Shown here piece by piece: positions 7,333-15,145 of a stretch of DNA of 36,859 nucleotides (its first letter is position 1; each line of letters opens with the position of its first letter). The notes under the pieces are model-generated. The model was not told the DNA's origin. It saw only the letters and a program-made list of their open reading frames with translations, and made no database searches. The position numbers were made by a program, and so were the translations under genes. The DNA comes from an uncultured Alphaproteobacteria bacterium (GTDB taxonomy: Bacteria > Pseudomonadota > Alphaproteobacteria > HIMB59 > GCA-002718135). Location: NCBI GenBank assembly GCA_902623545.1, contig CACNUI010000004.1:1-36859 (forward strand), read 5' to 3'.

Positions 7333-8589
7333 TTAGTTTTTCTGTCTTTTTATTTTTGCGCCCAAACTACCTAATGTTTTTTCTATATTTTCATAACCTC
7401 TATCAAGATGATAAACACGATTTAATGTTGTTTGACCGTTTGCATTCATAGCAGCTAACACTAAACTTATACTAGCTCGTAAATCACTAGCCATTACTTG
7501 CGCTCCCTTGAATGTTTGATTACCTATAATAGTGGCGGTATCTTTTTCTACTGTAATATTTGCCCCTAATCTATTCAATTCAGGAACATGCATAAATCTA
7601 TTTTCGAAAATTTTTTCTTTAATTTTTGACTTCCCAACTGAGAGACACATGAGTGACATCAATTGAGCTTGTAAATCGGTGGGGAAACCGGGATAAGGAC
7701 TAGTTGAAAGACTAGTAGATTTTAGTTTTGGTCCCTTAAAAACTTTTACTGAATTTTTACTTACTTTTAATTTTGCACCCATTTTTTCTAAAATATTAAT
7801 TAAAGATTTTAAATAAACGGTATTAAAATTTTTGATTTCTAAACTTGAATTTAACATCAAAGCCGCAATTATATATGTGCCGGCAACAATTCTATCAGAA
7901 ATTATTTCATGCTCTACTTTTTTTAAATTTGTAACACCTTCCACAAGAATAGTTTTTGTTCCTTGACCTTCTATTTTTGCACCCATTTTTATAAGGCAAT
8001 TTGATAAATCTTCTATTTCTGGTTCTCTCGCAACATTTAAAATCTTAGTTTCACCTTTTGCCAATACCGAAGCCATTAGTATATTTTCAGTTGCTCCTAC
8101 ACTTGGAAAAGGTAATTCAATTTTATTTCCTGTTAATTGTGATTTCACTCTTCCAATAACAAAACCATTTTGAATATCAAAATTAGCACCCAGTTTTGAT
8201 AAACCTGCAAGATGTATATCTATTGGCCTAGTTCCAATTGCGCAACCGCCAGGTAAGGATATTTTAGCCTGACCAAAACGAGAGAGTAAAGGTCCTAGAA
8301 TTAAAATTGACGCTCTCATTTTTCTTACAACATCGTAATCTGCTGATAGATTTTTAATTTTTATAGGATTTATTTTTAGTTTATTTTTTTTAAAATCAAT
8401 TTTAGCACCATAATTTTTTAATAATTTAATTAAATTTAATACATCAACTACATTAGGCACATTTGAAAGTTTTAGAGTATTTTCAGATAACAGAGAGGAT
8501 ACTATGATAGGAAGCGCAGAATTTTTTGAACCATGAACATTGACTGAGCCAGAAATACTAAAACCTCCATCTATAATTAATTTATCCAT
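7333..8589 (-). CDS. murA: UDP-N-acetylglucosamine 1-carboxyvinyltransferase
   Basis: MurA transfers enolpyruvate from PEP to UDP-GlcNAc, the first committed step of peptidoglycan synthesis (EC 2.5.1.7). The 418-residue protein has the expected twin EPSP-synthase-like domains. Lys22-Asn23 lie in VHGSKNSALP, and the reactive Cys116 lies in PGGCAIGTRPID, so the enzyme should be fosfomycin-sensitive in principle. LGAKI and TDLQAQLM are further family blocks. Its start codon overlaps by eight bases the stop of a small basic ORF upstream, suggesting coupled translation. HisG and hisD follow on the same strand. Confidence 0.97.
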   Translation of the reverse strand: MDKLIIDGGFSISGSVNVHGSKNSALPIIVSSLLSENTLKLSNVPNVVDVLNLIKLLKNYGAKIDFKKNKLKINPIKIKNLSADYDVVRKMRASILILGPLLSRFGQAKISLPGGCAIGTRPIDIHLAGLSKLGANFDIQNGFVIGRVKSQLTGNKIELPFPSVGATENILMASVLAKGETKILNVAREPEIEDLSNCLIKMGAKIEGQGTKTILVEGVTNLKKVEHEIISDRIVAGTYIIAALMLNSSLEIKNFNTVYLKSLINILEKMGAKLKVSKNSVKVFKGPKLKSTSLSTSPYPGFPTDLQAQLMSLMCLSVGKSKIKEKIFENRFMHVPELNRLGANITVEKDTATIIGNQTFKGAQVMASDLRASISLVLAAMNANGQTTLNRVYHLDRGYENIEKTLGSLGAKIKRQKN

Positions 8590-8731
8590 TTTTATTTATA
8601 GCTTTTTTTCTTTTTAAAATATTTAATTTGAGTTGTTTATCTAGCCTCTCTAATCTTGTTAAACGTAAATCTTTTTTTGTATCATTTTTTGCATGATTTA
8701 TATTTTTATCTTTATTTAATTTTTTTATCAC
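8582..8731 (-). CDS. Small basic protein overlapping the murA start
   Basis: A 49-residue frame begins at GTG 8731 and ends at TAA 8584-8582, running out of frame into the first codons of murA. Its composition is strongly basic. The C-terminal half RLTRLERLDKQLKLNILKRK has regular heptad-like Leu/Arg/Lys spacing. Short ORFs with a comparable R-x-x-RL ... NLKRRK-type ending occur in alphaproteobacteria near murA; I recall this only loosely, so it is weak support. It lies nine bases after the DUF2256 gene. The function is unknown. There is no ATG option, so the start codon is the weakest part of the call. Confidence 0.5.
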   Translation of the reverse strand: MIKKLNKDKNINHAKNDTKKDLRLTRLERLDKQLKLNILKRKKAINKNG

Positions 8732-8740
8732 AAATAAAAT

Positions 8741-8923
8741 TTATCTATTAAAATTATTTTTTAATTTATTCTTAGAACATTTCTTAGAGCAATATAAAAC
8801 ACTTTTCCAATCTCTTTCCCATTTTTTTCTCCAATTAAATGGTTTATTGCAAACAATACAAATTTTAGAAGGTAAATTTTTTTTCAATTTTTTACTCGAA
8901 TAGATAAAAATATCCGTATGCAA
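8741..8923 (-). CDS. DUF2256-family small Cys-rich protein
   Basis: The protein is 60 residues from the ATG at 8923. The core is [18 protein letters not shown] followed by LYCSKKC, the diagnostic pattern of DUF2256: a CxxC knuckle, FxWRKKW, and CxxxC, presumably binding one zinc. No function is established for the family. The family N-terminus normally begins just before a K-x-LPSK-x-C segment, which suggests the true start may be the TTG at 8887 (48 residues), four bases after the mntX stop and preceded by GAG. The ATG version overlaps mntX by 32 bases. Either way it appears co-transcribed with mntX and upstream of the murA cluster. Confidence 0.8.
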   Translation of the reverse strand: MHTDIFIYSSKKLKKNLPSKICIVCNKPFNWRKKWERDWKSVLYCSKKCSKNKLKNNFNR

Positions 8924-10043
8924 CTACTAATGCAGGTATTGCACTGTAAAGAGTTGCTAAAATTGCAGCTTTTGGGGCAAGAGCTATTGCAGGAAATAAC
9001 GCATCACCATCATTAGAAATCGCATTACCTAGTTCTGCAGAAAGAGGGATATAACCATTTAGATAAAACGTTGCTACTACAACTTGAGGTCCACAACCTG
9101 GCAGGAAACCAAATAAAATTGCAACCAATGGAACAAATGGAAGCCACAAATCAAAAAATATTTTTAAATCTAAACTTGTAAAGTAAATAAATATTTCAAA
9201 TACAAGGAAACCGCAAATTACCCAAGTAGTTACAAAATTAGTAGTATCTACCACTCTTGATAATAGCCCCCTACTTTTATCAGTTGAGCATTGGAAATCA
9301 CTCAAGGGATTTAGTGACCACATAAATATTGAAAGTATTGCTCCAGCAGATGCTACAAAAACAAGAAATGAATTATAAGCTGGATAAGTAAATTCTATTT
9401 GGAACGCAACTAAAATACCTAAAAAAAAACCGGGTATAAATAAAAATAGCCAAAAGAAATTAAAATTTGATACAAAAGTTTTATTTATTTTTTCAAATTC
9501 AACTTTTATTTTTGTTTCTGCTTGCATAAAATTTGTTCCATGGATGAAATCAATTATATAACCTGAAATTGATCCAAAAAAAATTCCAATTCCAAATATT
9601 AAAAGTCCAGTTGTGGGCTCAATAGCAAGTATTAAAAAAGCTGCATCGCCCATTGTTGCTGTTAATACAGCTACTAAGGAACCAAAAGAAATACGACCCT
9701 GAATATATTGAGTAACAACTATTATAGCTCCTCCACATCCAGGTATTGCACCTAAAAATGCAGCTATACCAACATGGAGCTTTTGAGTTTTAGATAAAAA
9801 ATTCTTTACATCAAATTTTGTTAAACTATCCAATCCAATAAAAACAAAAAGAGTAAATCCTACAAAAACAGATACCTGGATATAAGCATCTATCATTGAT
9901 GATCGTATAACTTCACCAAATTCACCTCCTTGAAAAACAAGAGAAAGTAGTAAAAGACCAAGAAATGATTTCTTTAGTAATCTTCCATCATTTTCAAGAA
10001 TGATTTTAGTTTTTTCATTGATAGCATTAATTAAAGCGTTCAT
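8892..10043 (-). CDS. mntX: MntX-type manganese transporter (putative 10-11 TM family)
   Basis: This 383-residue polytopic membrane protein matches the family annotated as putative manganese transporter or 10TM heavy-metal transporter (PF11449 type). It shows internal duplication: [10 protein letters not shown] (about 98-107) then [13 protein letters not shown], mirrored by [10 protein letters not shown] (about 312-321) then [14 protein letters not shown]. The conserved PGCG and GDA segments probably line the metal path. Marine bacteria including SAR11 and roseobacters are known to carry a MntX manganese importer regulated by MntR or Mur; I assign that name from family resemblance plus the divergent mntR gene and MntR-box-like operator. 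The direction of transport cannot be read from sequence. It is followed by the overlapping DUF2256 gene. Confidence 0.75.
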   Translation of the reverse strand: MNALINAINEKTKIILENDGRLLKKSFLGLLLLSLVFQGGEFGEVIRSSMIDAYIQVSVFVGFTLFVFIGLDSLTKFDVKNFLSKTQKLHVGIAAFLGAIPGCGGAIIVVTQYIQGRISFGSLVAVLTATMGDAAFLILAIEPTTGLLIFGIGIFFGSISGYIIDFIHGTNFMQAETKIKVEFEKINKTFVSNFNFFWLFLFIPGFFLGILVAFQIEFTYPAYNSFLVFVASAGAILSIFMWSLNPLSDFQCSTDKSRGLLSRVVDTTNFVTTWVICGFLVFEIFIYFTSLDLKIFFDLWLPFVPLVAILFGFLPGCGPQVVVATFYLNGYIPLSAELGNAISNDGDALFPAIALAPKAAILATLYSAIPALVVAYGYFYLFE

Positions 10044-10062
10044 TAATATATATATAGCTAAT

Positions 10063-10084
10063 ATATATAGCTATGGCTACATTT
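10063..10084. promoter_or_regulatory. MntR box-like operator between mntX and mntR
   Basis: The 22-bp site has half-sites ATATATAGC and GCTACATTT separated by TATG. The known enterobacterial MntR operator is AAACATAGC-N4-GCTATGTTT; 14 of 18 defined positions match, with the same spacing. It lies 20 bp from the mntX start and 24 bp from the mntR start, so one dimer could repress both when manganese is plentiful. An additional AGCTAAT/ATAGC element lies just upstream (10056-10071). Confidence 0.7.
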
Positions 10085-10107
10085 TCTATTAATTTTTTTG
10101 TTTTTTT

Positions 10108-10512
10108 ATGTTAAAAATCAGAATGTCTTTCAGCAAAGTTCGAAATGCCCATAAAACAGAAAATACTGAAGATTATTTAGAATTAATTTCCGAACTGTTG
10201 ACTTCCAAAGGGGAGGCTAGGATAGTTGATATAGCAAAACAACTTGATATTGCTCAAGCTACTGCAAATAAAACAATTCAAAGATTACAAAATCAGGGTT
10301 TTATAAAAAGAGAACCTTATCGATCAATTTTTTTAACAGTAAAAGGTCAGATGATAGCAAGTAAATCAAAAAAAAGACATAACATTGTTCTAAGGTTTTT
10401 ATTAAATTTAGGTTTGGATCAAAAAACAGCTTCTGCAGATGCTGAAGGCATTGAGCATCATGTAAGTGAAAAAACTCTAAAAAAAATGGAAAAATTTAAT
10501 TCTTTAAAATAA
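10108..10512 (+). CDS. mntR: Manganese-responsive transcriptional regulator MntR (DtxR family)
   Basis: A 134-residue regulator with an N-terminal winged helix (AKQLDIAQATANKTIQRLQNQGF, split around residues 43-66) and a metal-binding dimerisation domain. The blocks TEDYLELI, KRHNIVLRFL and ADAEGIEHHVSE closely follow MntR and supply the expected Asp/Glu/His ligands. With manganese bound, MntR represses uptake genes. It is divergent from mntX across 64 bases containing a MntR-box-like palindrome, implying autoregulation and control of mntX. It lacks the C-terminal SH3-like domain of iron-type DtxR, as is normal for MntR. An in-frame ATG at 10123 is an alternative start; neither has a clear ribosome binding site. 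Confidence 0.9.
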   Translation: MLKIRMSFSKVRNAHKTENTEDYLELISELLTSKGEARIVDIAKQLDIAQATANKTIQRLQNQGFIKREPYRSIFLTVKGQMIASKSKKRHNIVLRFLLNLGLDQKTASADAEGIEHHVSEKTLKKMEKFNSLK

Positions 10513-10543
10513 ATTTAATATTGGCAAATTAAGTTCAATTCGT

Positions 10544-10582
10544 AAAAAAAAGAAGGGATACGGCGAAAATATCCCTTCTTTT
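10544..10582 (-). terminator. Strong rho-independent terminator, mainly for the minus strand
   Basis: Arms AAAAGAAGGGATA (10548-10560) and TATCCCTTCTTTT (10570-10582) form a perfect 13-bp stem around a 9-base loop. On the minus strand the stem is followed by a run of eight to nine T (complement of 10544-10551), so it would end transcripts from the methyltransferase side. It may also stop mntR transcripts less efficiently. Confidence 0.85.
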
Positions 10583-10675
10583 AAAATGATGGTTTAAATA
10601 TAATTTTATAAACCTTACCTCCTTTTACCCGATTCTCTATCTTGTAACAAATTTAATAAAGAATAATTCAAAAAT

Positions 10676-11299
10676 CTAACATTTTTGAAGCAATACAATT
10701 CTTATTTTAATTTTATCCTTAAAATCATTATTCAGAGGGAGATAATTACAAGGTGTTGAAATATAATTAATTTTAAAATTATTAGAAAGTTTTTTAAGGA
10801 TATTATCAAAATCTTGAGTTTTCCACAAATCAATCCTATGAGAAAAAATAAAAAAACCCTTTTTATTTAAATAATAATTAATAATTGAAAATAGTTTATT
10901 AAAATTTCTGCAATAGGTCATTGCACCAATTAATGAAATTAAATCAAATCTTATTTTATAATCGTACTTAGTTTCAAAATCCAATTTTTTTAAATTTTTG
11001 TATATATTTTTTTCTTTGGCAATTTTGATACACTGATAAGAGATATCTGAACCATAAATATTTGAATTTTTATAGATTTTATTTAATTCATGTCCAAACA
11101 ACCCTGTTCCACAAGCAAGATCAAGTATATTTTTTGGGTGAGATAAAATTCTTTGCTTTAATATTCTTGCACTTTTTTTTGGAGCTTGATAATTCCAATT
11201 ATTTAAAGTTACATCATACTTTACTGACCAATCATCATAATATTTTTTAATATTTGAAAGATTGCCAATACCAGAAATTAATGATTTTTGATTAAACAT
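10676..11299 (-). CDS. Class I SAM-dependent methyltransferase
   Basis: The 207-residue protein has a Rossmann-type methyltransferase core. Motif I is ILDLACGTGLFG (about residues 58-69), motif II includes YGSDIS (acidic residue binding SAM ribose), and motif IV is the FDLISLIGAM region. The N-terminal YDDWSVKYD segment resembles small-molecule methyltransferases of the UbiE/WBSCR27-like type. The substrate is unknown. It overlaps the stop of the nitrilase-like gene by eight bases, so the two are co-translated and may act on the same pathway. A strong terminator lies about 95 bases past its stop codon. Confidence 0.82.
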   Translation of the reverse strand: MFNQKSLISGIGNLSNIKKYYDDWSVKYDVTLNNWNYQAPKKSARILKQRILSHPKNILDLACGTGLFGHELNKIYKNSNIYGSDISYQCIKIAKEKNIYKNLKKLDFETKYDYKIRFDLISLIGAMTYCRNFNKLFSIINYYLNKKGFFIFSHRIDLWKTQDFDNILKKLSNNFKINYISTPCNYLPLNNDFKDKIKIRIVLLQKC

Positions 11300-12098
11300 A
11301 ATTTAAAGAAGGGATTTTTTTTCTAGCATTCTTTACTTCGTCTAAATTTATTTTAGAATTAATGATTTTAGGCCTACTAAATGCTTTGTTTATTATTTTA
11401 CCCCAAGGATTAATGGCTAGCGAGTGACCATAAGTTTTTCTATTAGTATGATGAGTGCCACACATATTAGTTGCAATTAAAAAAGAAAAGTTTTCTATTG
11501 CTCTGGCTCTCACTAAAGTTTCCCAATGATCTTTTCCAGTTGGAACTGTAAATGCTGCTGGCATTAGTATAACCTCTGCTCCTTTTTTAGCCAACTGCCT
11601 AAAAAGATTAGGAAAGCGCAAATCATAACAAATAGTAAATCCAAATTTTACATTTTTAATTTTTGCTAAAATTAATTTATTACCAGATCGAAATGAAGCT
11701 GATTCTTTATATTTTTCGTCTTTATTAATTGTTACATCAAACATATGAATTTTATCATAAAATGCTCTAATTTTTCCGTGATTATCAATTAAAAATGACC
11801 TGTTTACTAATTTATTATATCTTTTTGTTTTTAATAATAAGGATCCTAAATTGATAAATATTTTATATTTTTTTGAAAATTCTTTACTCATTTTTAATAT
11901 TGGACAATCTTCTTCATAATTTGTATTTTTAAATAAATGTTTTTGATCTCCTGTAATAATATTTGAACATTCTGGAGTGCAAATTAAGTCTGGCTGAAAT
12001 TGCAAAGTTTTTTTAAAGTATCTATATAGTTGATCACAATTTTCTTGAGGAGTTGGTTTTGCCTCAAATTGAATCTGGGATATTTTTAAAAATTTCAT
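11292..12098 (-). CDS. Carbon-nitrogen hydrolase of the nitrilase superfamily (Nit1/Nit2-like)
   Basis: The 268-residue enzyme has the Glu-Lys-Cys catalytic triad of the superfamily: Glu43 in CTPECSN, Lys116 in FYDKIHMFDV, and Cys157 in FTICYDLRFPNLFR. The DKIHMFDV and CYDLRFP wording is typical of the branch including Nit1/NIT2 (deaminated glutathione amidase or omega-amidase) and bacterial relatives. It probably hydrolyses an amide in a metabolite-repair reaction in the cytoplasm; which amide is not determined by sequence. It is the upstream member of a two-gene unit with a methyltransferase and is divergent from the aldolase gene. Confidence 0.88.
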   Translation of the reverse strand: MKFLKISQIQFEAKPTPQENCDQLYRYFKKTLQFQPDLICTPECSNIITGDQKHLFKNTNYEEDCPILKMSKEFSKKYKIFINLGSLLLKTKRYNKLVNRSFLIDNHGKIRAFYDKIHMFDVTINKDEKYKESASFRSGNKLILAKIKNVKFGFTICYDLRFPNLFRQLAKKGAEVILMPAAFTVPTGKDHWETLVRARAIENFSFLIATNMCGTHHTNRKTYGHSLAINPWGKIINKAFSRPKIINSKINLDEVKNARKKIPSLNYV

Positions 12099-12192
12099 TT
12101 CTATAGCTTATCATAAAATTTAAACCATGAAGTAATTAAAATATTAATTTATTTTCTGTATTAATATAATCAAAAGTGTATAGATCCATAAA

Positions 12193-12978
12193 ATGAACAA
12201 TTTGCTAAATATTTGGAAATCTAACAAACCTGTTATAAATTCCTGGTTATCTATACCCAACTCATTTACAGCAGAGGCATTTGGTAAGATGGGATGGGAT
12301 TCAATTACAATCGATATGCAACATGGCCAAAATGATTATCAAACTAGTATAGCAATGCTTCAGGCAATTTCTGGTAGTAAATCAGTTCCTATGGTACGTG
12401 TACCATGGAACGAACCTGGTATTATTATGAGAATGCTTGATCTTGGTGTTATGGGAGTAATTGCACCCATGATAAATTCTAAGGAAGATTGTGAAAAATT
12501 TGTATCGTATTGTTATTATCCCAAAATCGGACAAAGAAGTTTTGGACCAATGAGAGCGCAACTAATACATGGCCAAGACTATTATAATCAAGCTAATAAA
12601 AATATTTTAAGCTTTGCAATGATAGAAACAAAAGAAGCTGTTGAAAATTTAGATAAAATCCTATCTGTCCCAAATCTGACGGGAATATATATTGGTCCAG
12701 CAGATATGAGTTCTTCTTATGGACTTCCACCAAAATTTGATGTCAGAGAAGATCCAGTATTCTCAAACATAAAACTAATAGTAAAAAAAGCAAAAGAACA
12801 TAATAAAATTGCAGGTATTCATAATGGTTCTACTGAGTATGCAAAAGAAATGATCGATATTGGCTATAAGCTTGTTACAATTCTTTCAGATTTTAGAGTT
12901 ATGAGTTTAAATGCGCAAAAAATTGTTGACGAAATGAAAGACAATAGCTCAATAAAAGGAAGTGCATCAACTTATTAA
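12193..12978 (+). CDS. HpcH/HpaI-family class II aldolase
   Basis: A 261-residue TIM-barrel aldolase related to HpaI (4-hydroxy-2-oxo-heptane-1,7-dioate aldolase) and 2-keto-3-deoxy-sugar aldolases. Expected catalytic residues are visible: His44 in DMQHG, Arg69 in VRVPW, and metal ligands Glu145 (MIETKEAVEN) and Asp171 (GPADMS). It would cleave or form a 4-hydroxy-2-oxo acid to pyruvate and an aldehyde; the substrate range is broad in this family. It stands alone on the plus strand, and its stop codon abuts the stop of a small membrane-protein ORF on the minus strand. A TATAAT hexamer at 12165-12170 may be its -10 element, without a clear -35. Confidence 0.85.
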   Translation: MNNLLNIWKSNKPVINSWLSIPNSFTAEAFGKMGWDSITIDMQHGQNDYQTSIAMLQAISGSKSVPMVRVPWNEPGIIMRMLDLGVMGVIAPMINSKEDCEKFVSYCYYPKIGQRSFGPMRAQLIHGQDYYNQANKNILSFAMIETKEAVENLDKILSVPNLTGIYIGPADMSSSYGLPPKFDVREDPVFSNIKLIVKKAKEHNKIAGIHNGSTEYAKEMIDIGYKLVTILSDFRVMSLNAQKIVDEMKDNSSIKGSASTY

Positions 12979-13140
12979 TTAATCTTTTTTTATAAAAAAA
13001 GGTATTAAAAAAACTAAACAAGCAAAAAAGAAAAATAAACTTCCAGCCATTGACCAAAAGTTACCAATACTTGAAATAATAAAACATATAGATGATATTA
13101 TAAAAAGTATCCAACCAAATAAATTTATATAATTATACAT
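12979..13140 (-). CDS. 53-residue two-helix membrane protein coupled to uup
   Basis: This small frame starts at ATG 13140, using the last base of the uup stop codon (TAATG), and stops at TAA 12981-12979. It encodes MYNYINLFGW followed by two hydrophobic stretches (about residues 9-25 and 30-48) with a short polar turn SIGNFWSM and a basic tail FIKKD. The one-base overlap with uup, length divisible by three and consistent hydrophobic pattern support a real gene. I recognise no family. It is convergent with and directly abuts the aldolase gene. It could be a membrane microprotein; a fortuitous AT-rich frame, which tends to encode hydrophobic residues, is the main alternative. Confidence 0.55.
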   Translation of the reverse strand: MYNYINLFGWILFIISSICFIISSIGNFWSMAGSLFFFFACLVFLIPFFIKKD

Positions 13141-14951
13141 TAATTTTTTTTATTAATTTCTTCTTCAAGTTCTAAAACTTCTAACCATTTATCCTCTTTC
13201 AAACTTAATAGTTTATTTAAATCTTCCATTTTCTTTGTTATTTCAACATATCTATCATAATTATCAATATATAAATTAGATTGTTTTAACTCTTTTGTTA
13301 TTTGGTTTAATTTTTCCTGTATATCACTTATTTCTTTTGGAAGTTTTTCCAATTCATATTTATGTTTATATGATAGTTTAGTAGATATATTTTGTTTCTT
13401 CTTAATATTTTTCTTTTTTTTAAATTTGTTTTCCTTACTCAGATTATTTTGTGATTTTATAAAATCACTATAACCTCCTAAAAATAAAGTTACTTTTCCA
13501 TTCAAATCAAAATATAATATTTTATTTACTGTTTGGTCTAAAAAATCTCTATCATGTGAAACTATTAAGAGAGTTCCTCGATATTTAGAAAGCATCTCAG
13601 TAAGCATGTCTAAAGTTTCCAAATCAAGATCATTTGTAGGCTCATCGAGCATTAATCCTGTTTTAGGGTTTGCTAAAATCTTGGCCAATAATAATCTATT
13701 TTGCTCTCCGCCTGATAGAGTTTGTATTGTATGATTGACATTCTTAGGATCAAAATTAAAATCTTTAAGATAGCTACAAACATGCCTGTTCGCACCCTGT
13801 ACTTTAAGATAATCTCCGCCTGAGGGAATTAATATATCTTTCATTGATTTTCTTCCATTAAGGTCGTTTCTCATTTGATCAAAATAAGAAAATTCTAAAT
13901 TTTTCTTTAATTTTAATTTTCCCTCAGAAATTGGTATTTCATTTATCAATGTTTTAAGAAAAGTAGATTTTCCTGTTCCATTATTTCCCAATAAACCAAT
14001 CCTATCATTTCTACTAATTTTTAAAGATAATTTTTCAAAGACAAAATTTGATTCGTCAGTATATTTTACTGAAACATCATTATATTCTGCAATAAATCTA
14101 GACTCGTCAATCGATTTTTTGGAAATTTTTGGTTTAAGTAATTTGATTGCACTCCTATAGGATGCCTCATCTTTTTCTAACTGGATTTTTAATTCTTTTG
14201 CTCTTTTAAGTCTTTTTTCATTTCTTTTTACTCTGGCTTTAACACCTTTATTAGCCCACTCTAATTCTAAATTTACAAATTGCTTTCTGTTTTTCAACTC
14301 TCTGTATTCCTGATCCAGAAGTTCTTCAGACCATTTATCAAAATTTTTAAACCCTTTAGGTCCTACTCGAAGATTTCCTCGATCCAACCAAAATATTTTA
14401 TTAGTAAAATTACTTAAAAATGTTCTATCATGACTTATACAAATTATAGTTTTATTTAAACTTTTAAGATGATTTTCCAACCATTCAATACAATCAAGAT
14501 CTAAATGGTTCGTAGGTTCATCTAACAGAAGTATGTCTGAATCCTTTAGGAGTGATCTAATTAAGTAAACCTTTCTTATCTGACCACCTGATAAACTTTT
14601 TAAATTAGCATATTTGTTTATATTTAATCTATTACAATAAATATCTATAAAGTGTTTGTTACTTTCATTTACTAAATCTTTAAAAGTATCTAAGATTGTT
14701 AAATTTTTTAAATTAGAAAACTTTTGATTTAAATAACTCACTTTGATATCTGGTAAATTCCACACCTTTCCATTATCAACATCCTGCTCACCGCTAATTA
14801 TTTTCATTAGTGTAGTCTTGCCAACTCCATTTTTACCAACTAAGGCTATCATGTCTCCCTTGTGAAGATTTACATCTAAATTTTGAAAAATTATTTTTTT
14901 TCCAAATTTTACTTCAACTTCTCTTAAAGAAAATAATAAATCGCTAACCAC
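13140..14951 (-). CDS. uup: ABC-F family ATPase, Uup-like
   Basis: The 603-residue protein has two fused ATP-binding cassettes and no membrane domain. Walker A motifs are GKNGVGKT (39-46) and GNNGTGKS (322-329); signatures are LSGGQ (120-124) and LSGGE (412-416); Walker B regions are LLLDEPTNHLD and LMLDEPTNDLD. The linker carries the basic WANKGVKARVKRNEKRLKR segment typical of Uup, and the last 80 residues form a Lys/Glu-rich coiled-coil domain as in Uup. ABC-F proteins act on ribosomes or, for Uup, affect transposon excision and ribosome or replication stress. The start is GTG at 14951, 12 bases after a 38-codon ORF; a 53-codon ORF overlaps its stop. Confidence 0.9.
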   Translation of the reverse strand: MVSDLLFSLREVEVKFGKKIIFQNLDVNLHKGDMIALVGKNGVGKTTLMKIISGEQDVDNGKVWNLPDIKVSYLNQKFSNLKNLTILDTFKDLVNESNKHFIDIYCNRLNINKYANLKSLSGGQIRKVYLIRSLLKDSDILLLDEPTNHLDLDCIEWLENHLKSLNKTIICISHDRTFLSNFTNKIFWLDRGNLRVGPKGFKNFDKWSEELLDQEYRELKNRKQFVNLELEWANKGVKARVKRNEKRLKRAKELKIQLEKDEASYRSAIKLLKPKISKKSIDESRFIAEYNDVSVKYTDESNFVFEKLSLKISRNDRIGLLGNNGTGKSTFLKTLINEIPISEGKLKLKKNLEFSYFDQMRNDLNGRKSMKDILIPSGGDYLKVQGANRHVCSYLKDFNFDPKNVNHTIQTLSGGEQNRLLLAKILANPKTGLMLDEPTNDLDLETLDMLTEMLSKYRGTLLIVSHDRDFLDQTVNKILYFDLNGKVTLFLGGYSDFIKSQNNLSKENKFKKKKNIKKKQNISTKLSYKHKYELEKLPKEISDIQEKLNQITKELKQSNLYIDNYDRYVEITKKMEDLNKLLSLKEDKWLEVLELEEEINKKN

Positions 14952-14963
14952 TGATTTAAAATT

Positions 14964-15080
14964 TTACAAAATTTTGTAATAAATAGCTATGAAGTCTAAA
15001 ATCATAAATAGTATAAAAAGTATAACAACTCTGGTTATAGACCATTGACCTTTAGGAAAAATGTATTCTAAAAATTTCAT
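14964..15080 (-). CDS. 38-residue single-pass membrane protein upstream of uup
   Basis: A frame from ATG 15080 to TAA 14966-14964 encodes MKFLEYIFPKGQWSITR followed by one hydrophobic helix (about residues 18-33) and the tail YYKIL. A positively charged amphipathic N-terminus followed by a single helix suggests an N-in membrane microprotein. It ends 12 bases before the uup start on the same strand. I recognise no family. The ATG start, sensible charge distribution and tight spacing support it, but the length is short enough for chance. Confidence 0.5.
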   Translation of the reverse strand: MKFLEYIFPKGQWSITRVVILFILFMILDFIAIYYKIL

Positions 15081-15123
15081 TTTAGAAACTATAATCGAAT
15101 TTTTATCTAATTTAAAATTATTT

Positions 15124-15143
15124 ATGCGGGCAAATGCCCGCAT
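15124..15143 (-). terminator. GC-rich hairpin after the four-helix membrane protein gene
   Basis: ATGCGGGC, four bases, then GCCCGCAT form a perfect 8-bp stem, strikingly GC-rich for this DNA. It lies three bases past the stop of the minus-strand gene at 15146. The following minus-strand bases AAATAATTTT are only partly T-rich, so it is an imperfect terminator or an RNA-stabilising end. Confidence 0.65.
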
Positions 15144-15145
15144 GA

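Noticed and set aside
10610-10630. Possible tiny ORF after the strong AGGAGG on the minus strand
   Set aside because: No ATG, GTG or TTG lies at usable spacing and the only frames end within about eight codons.
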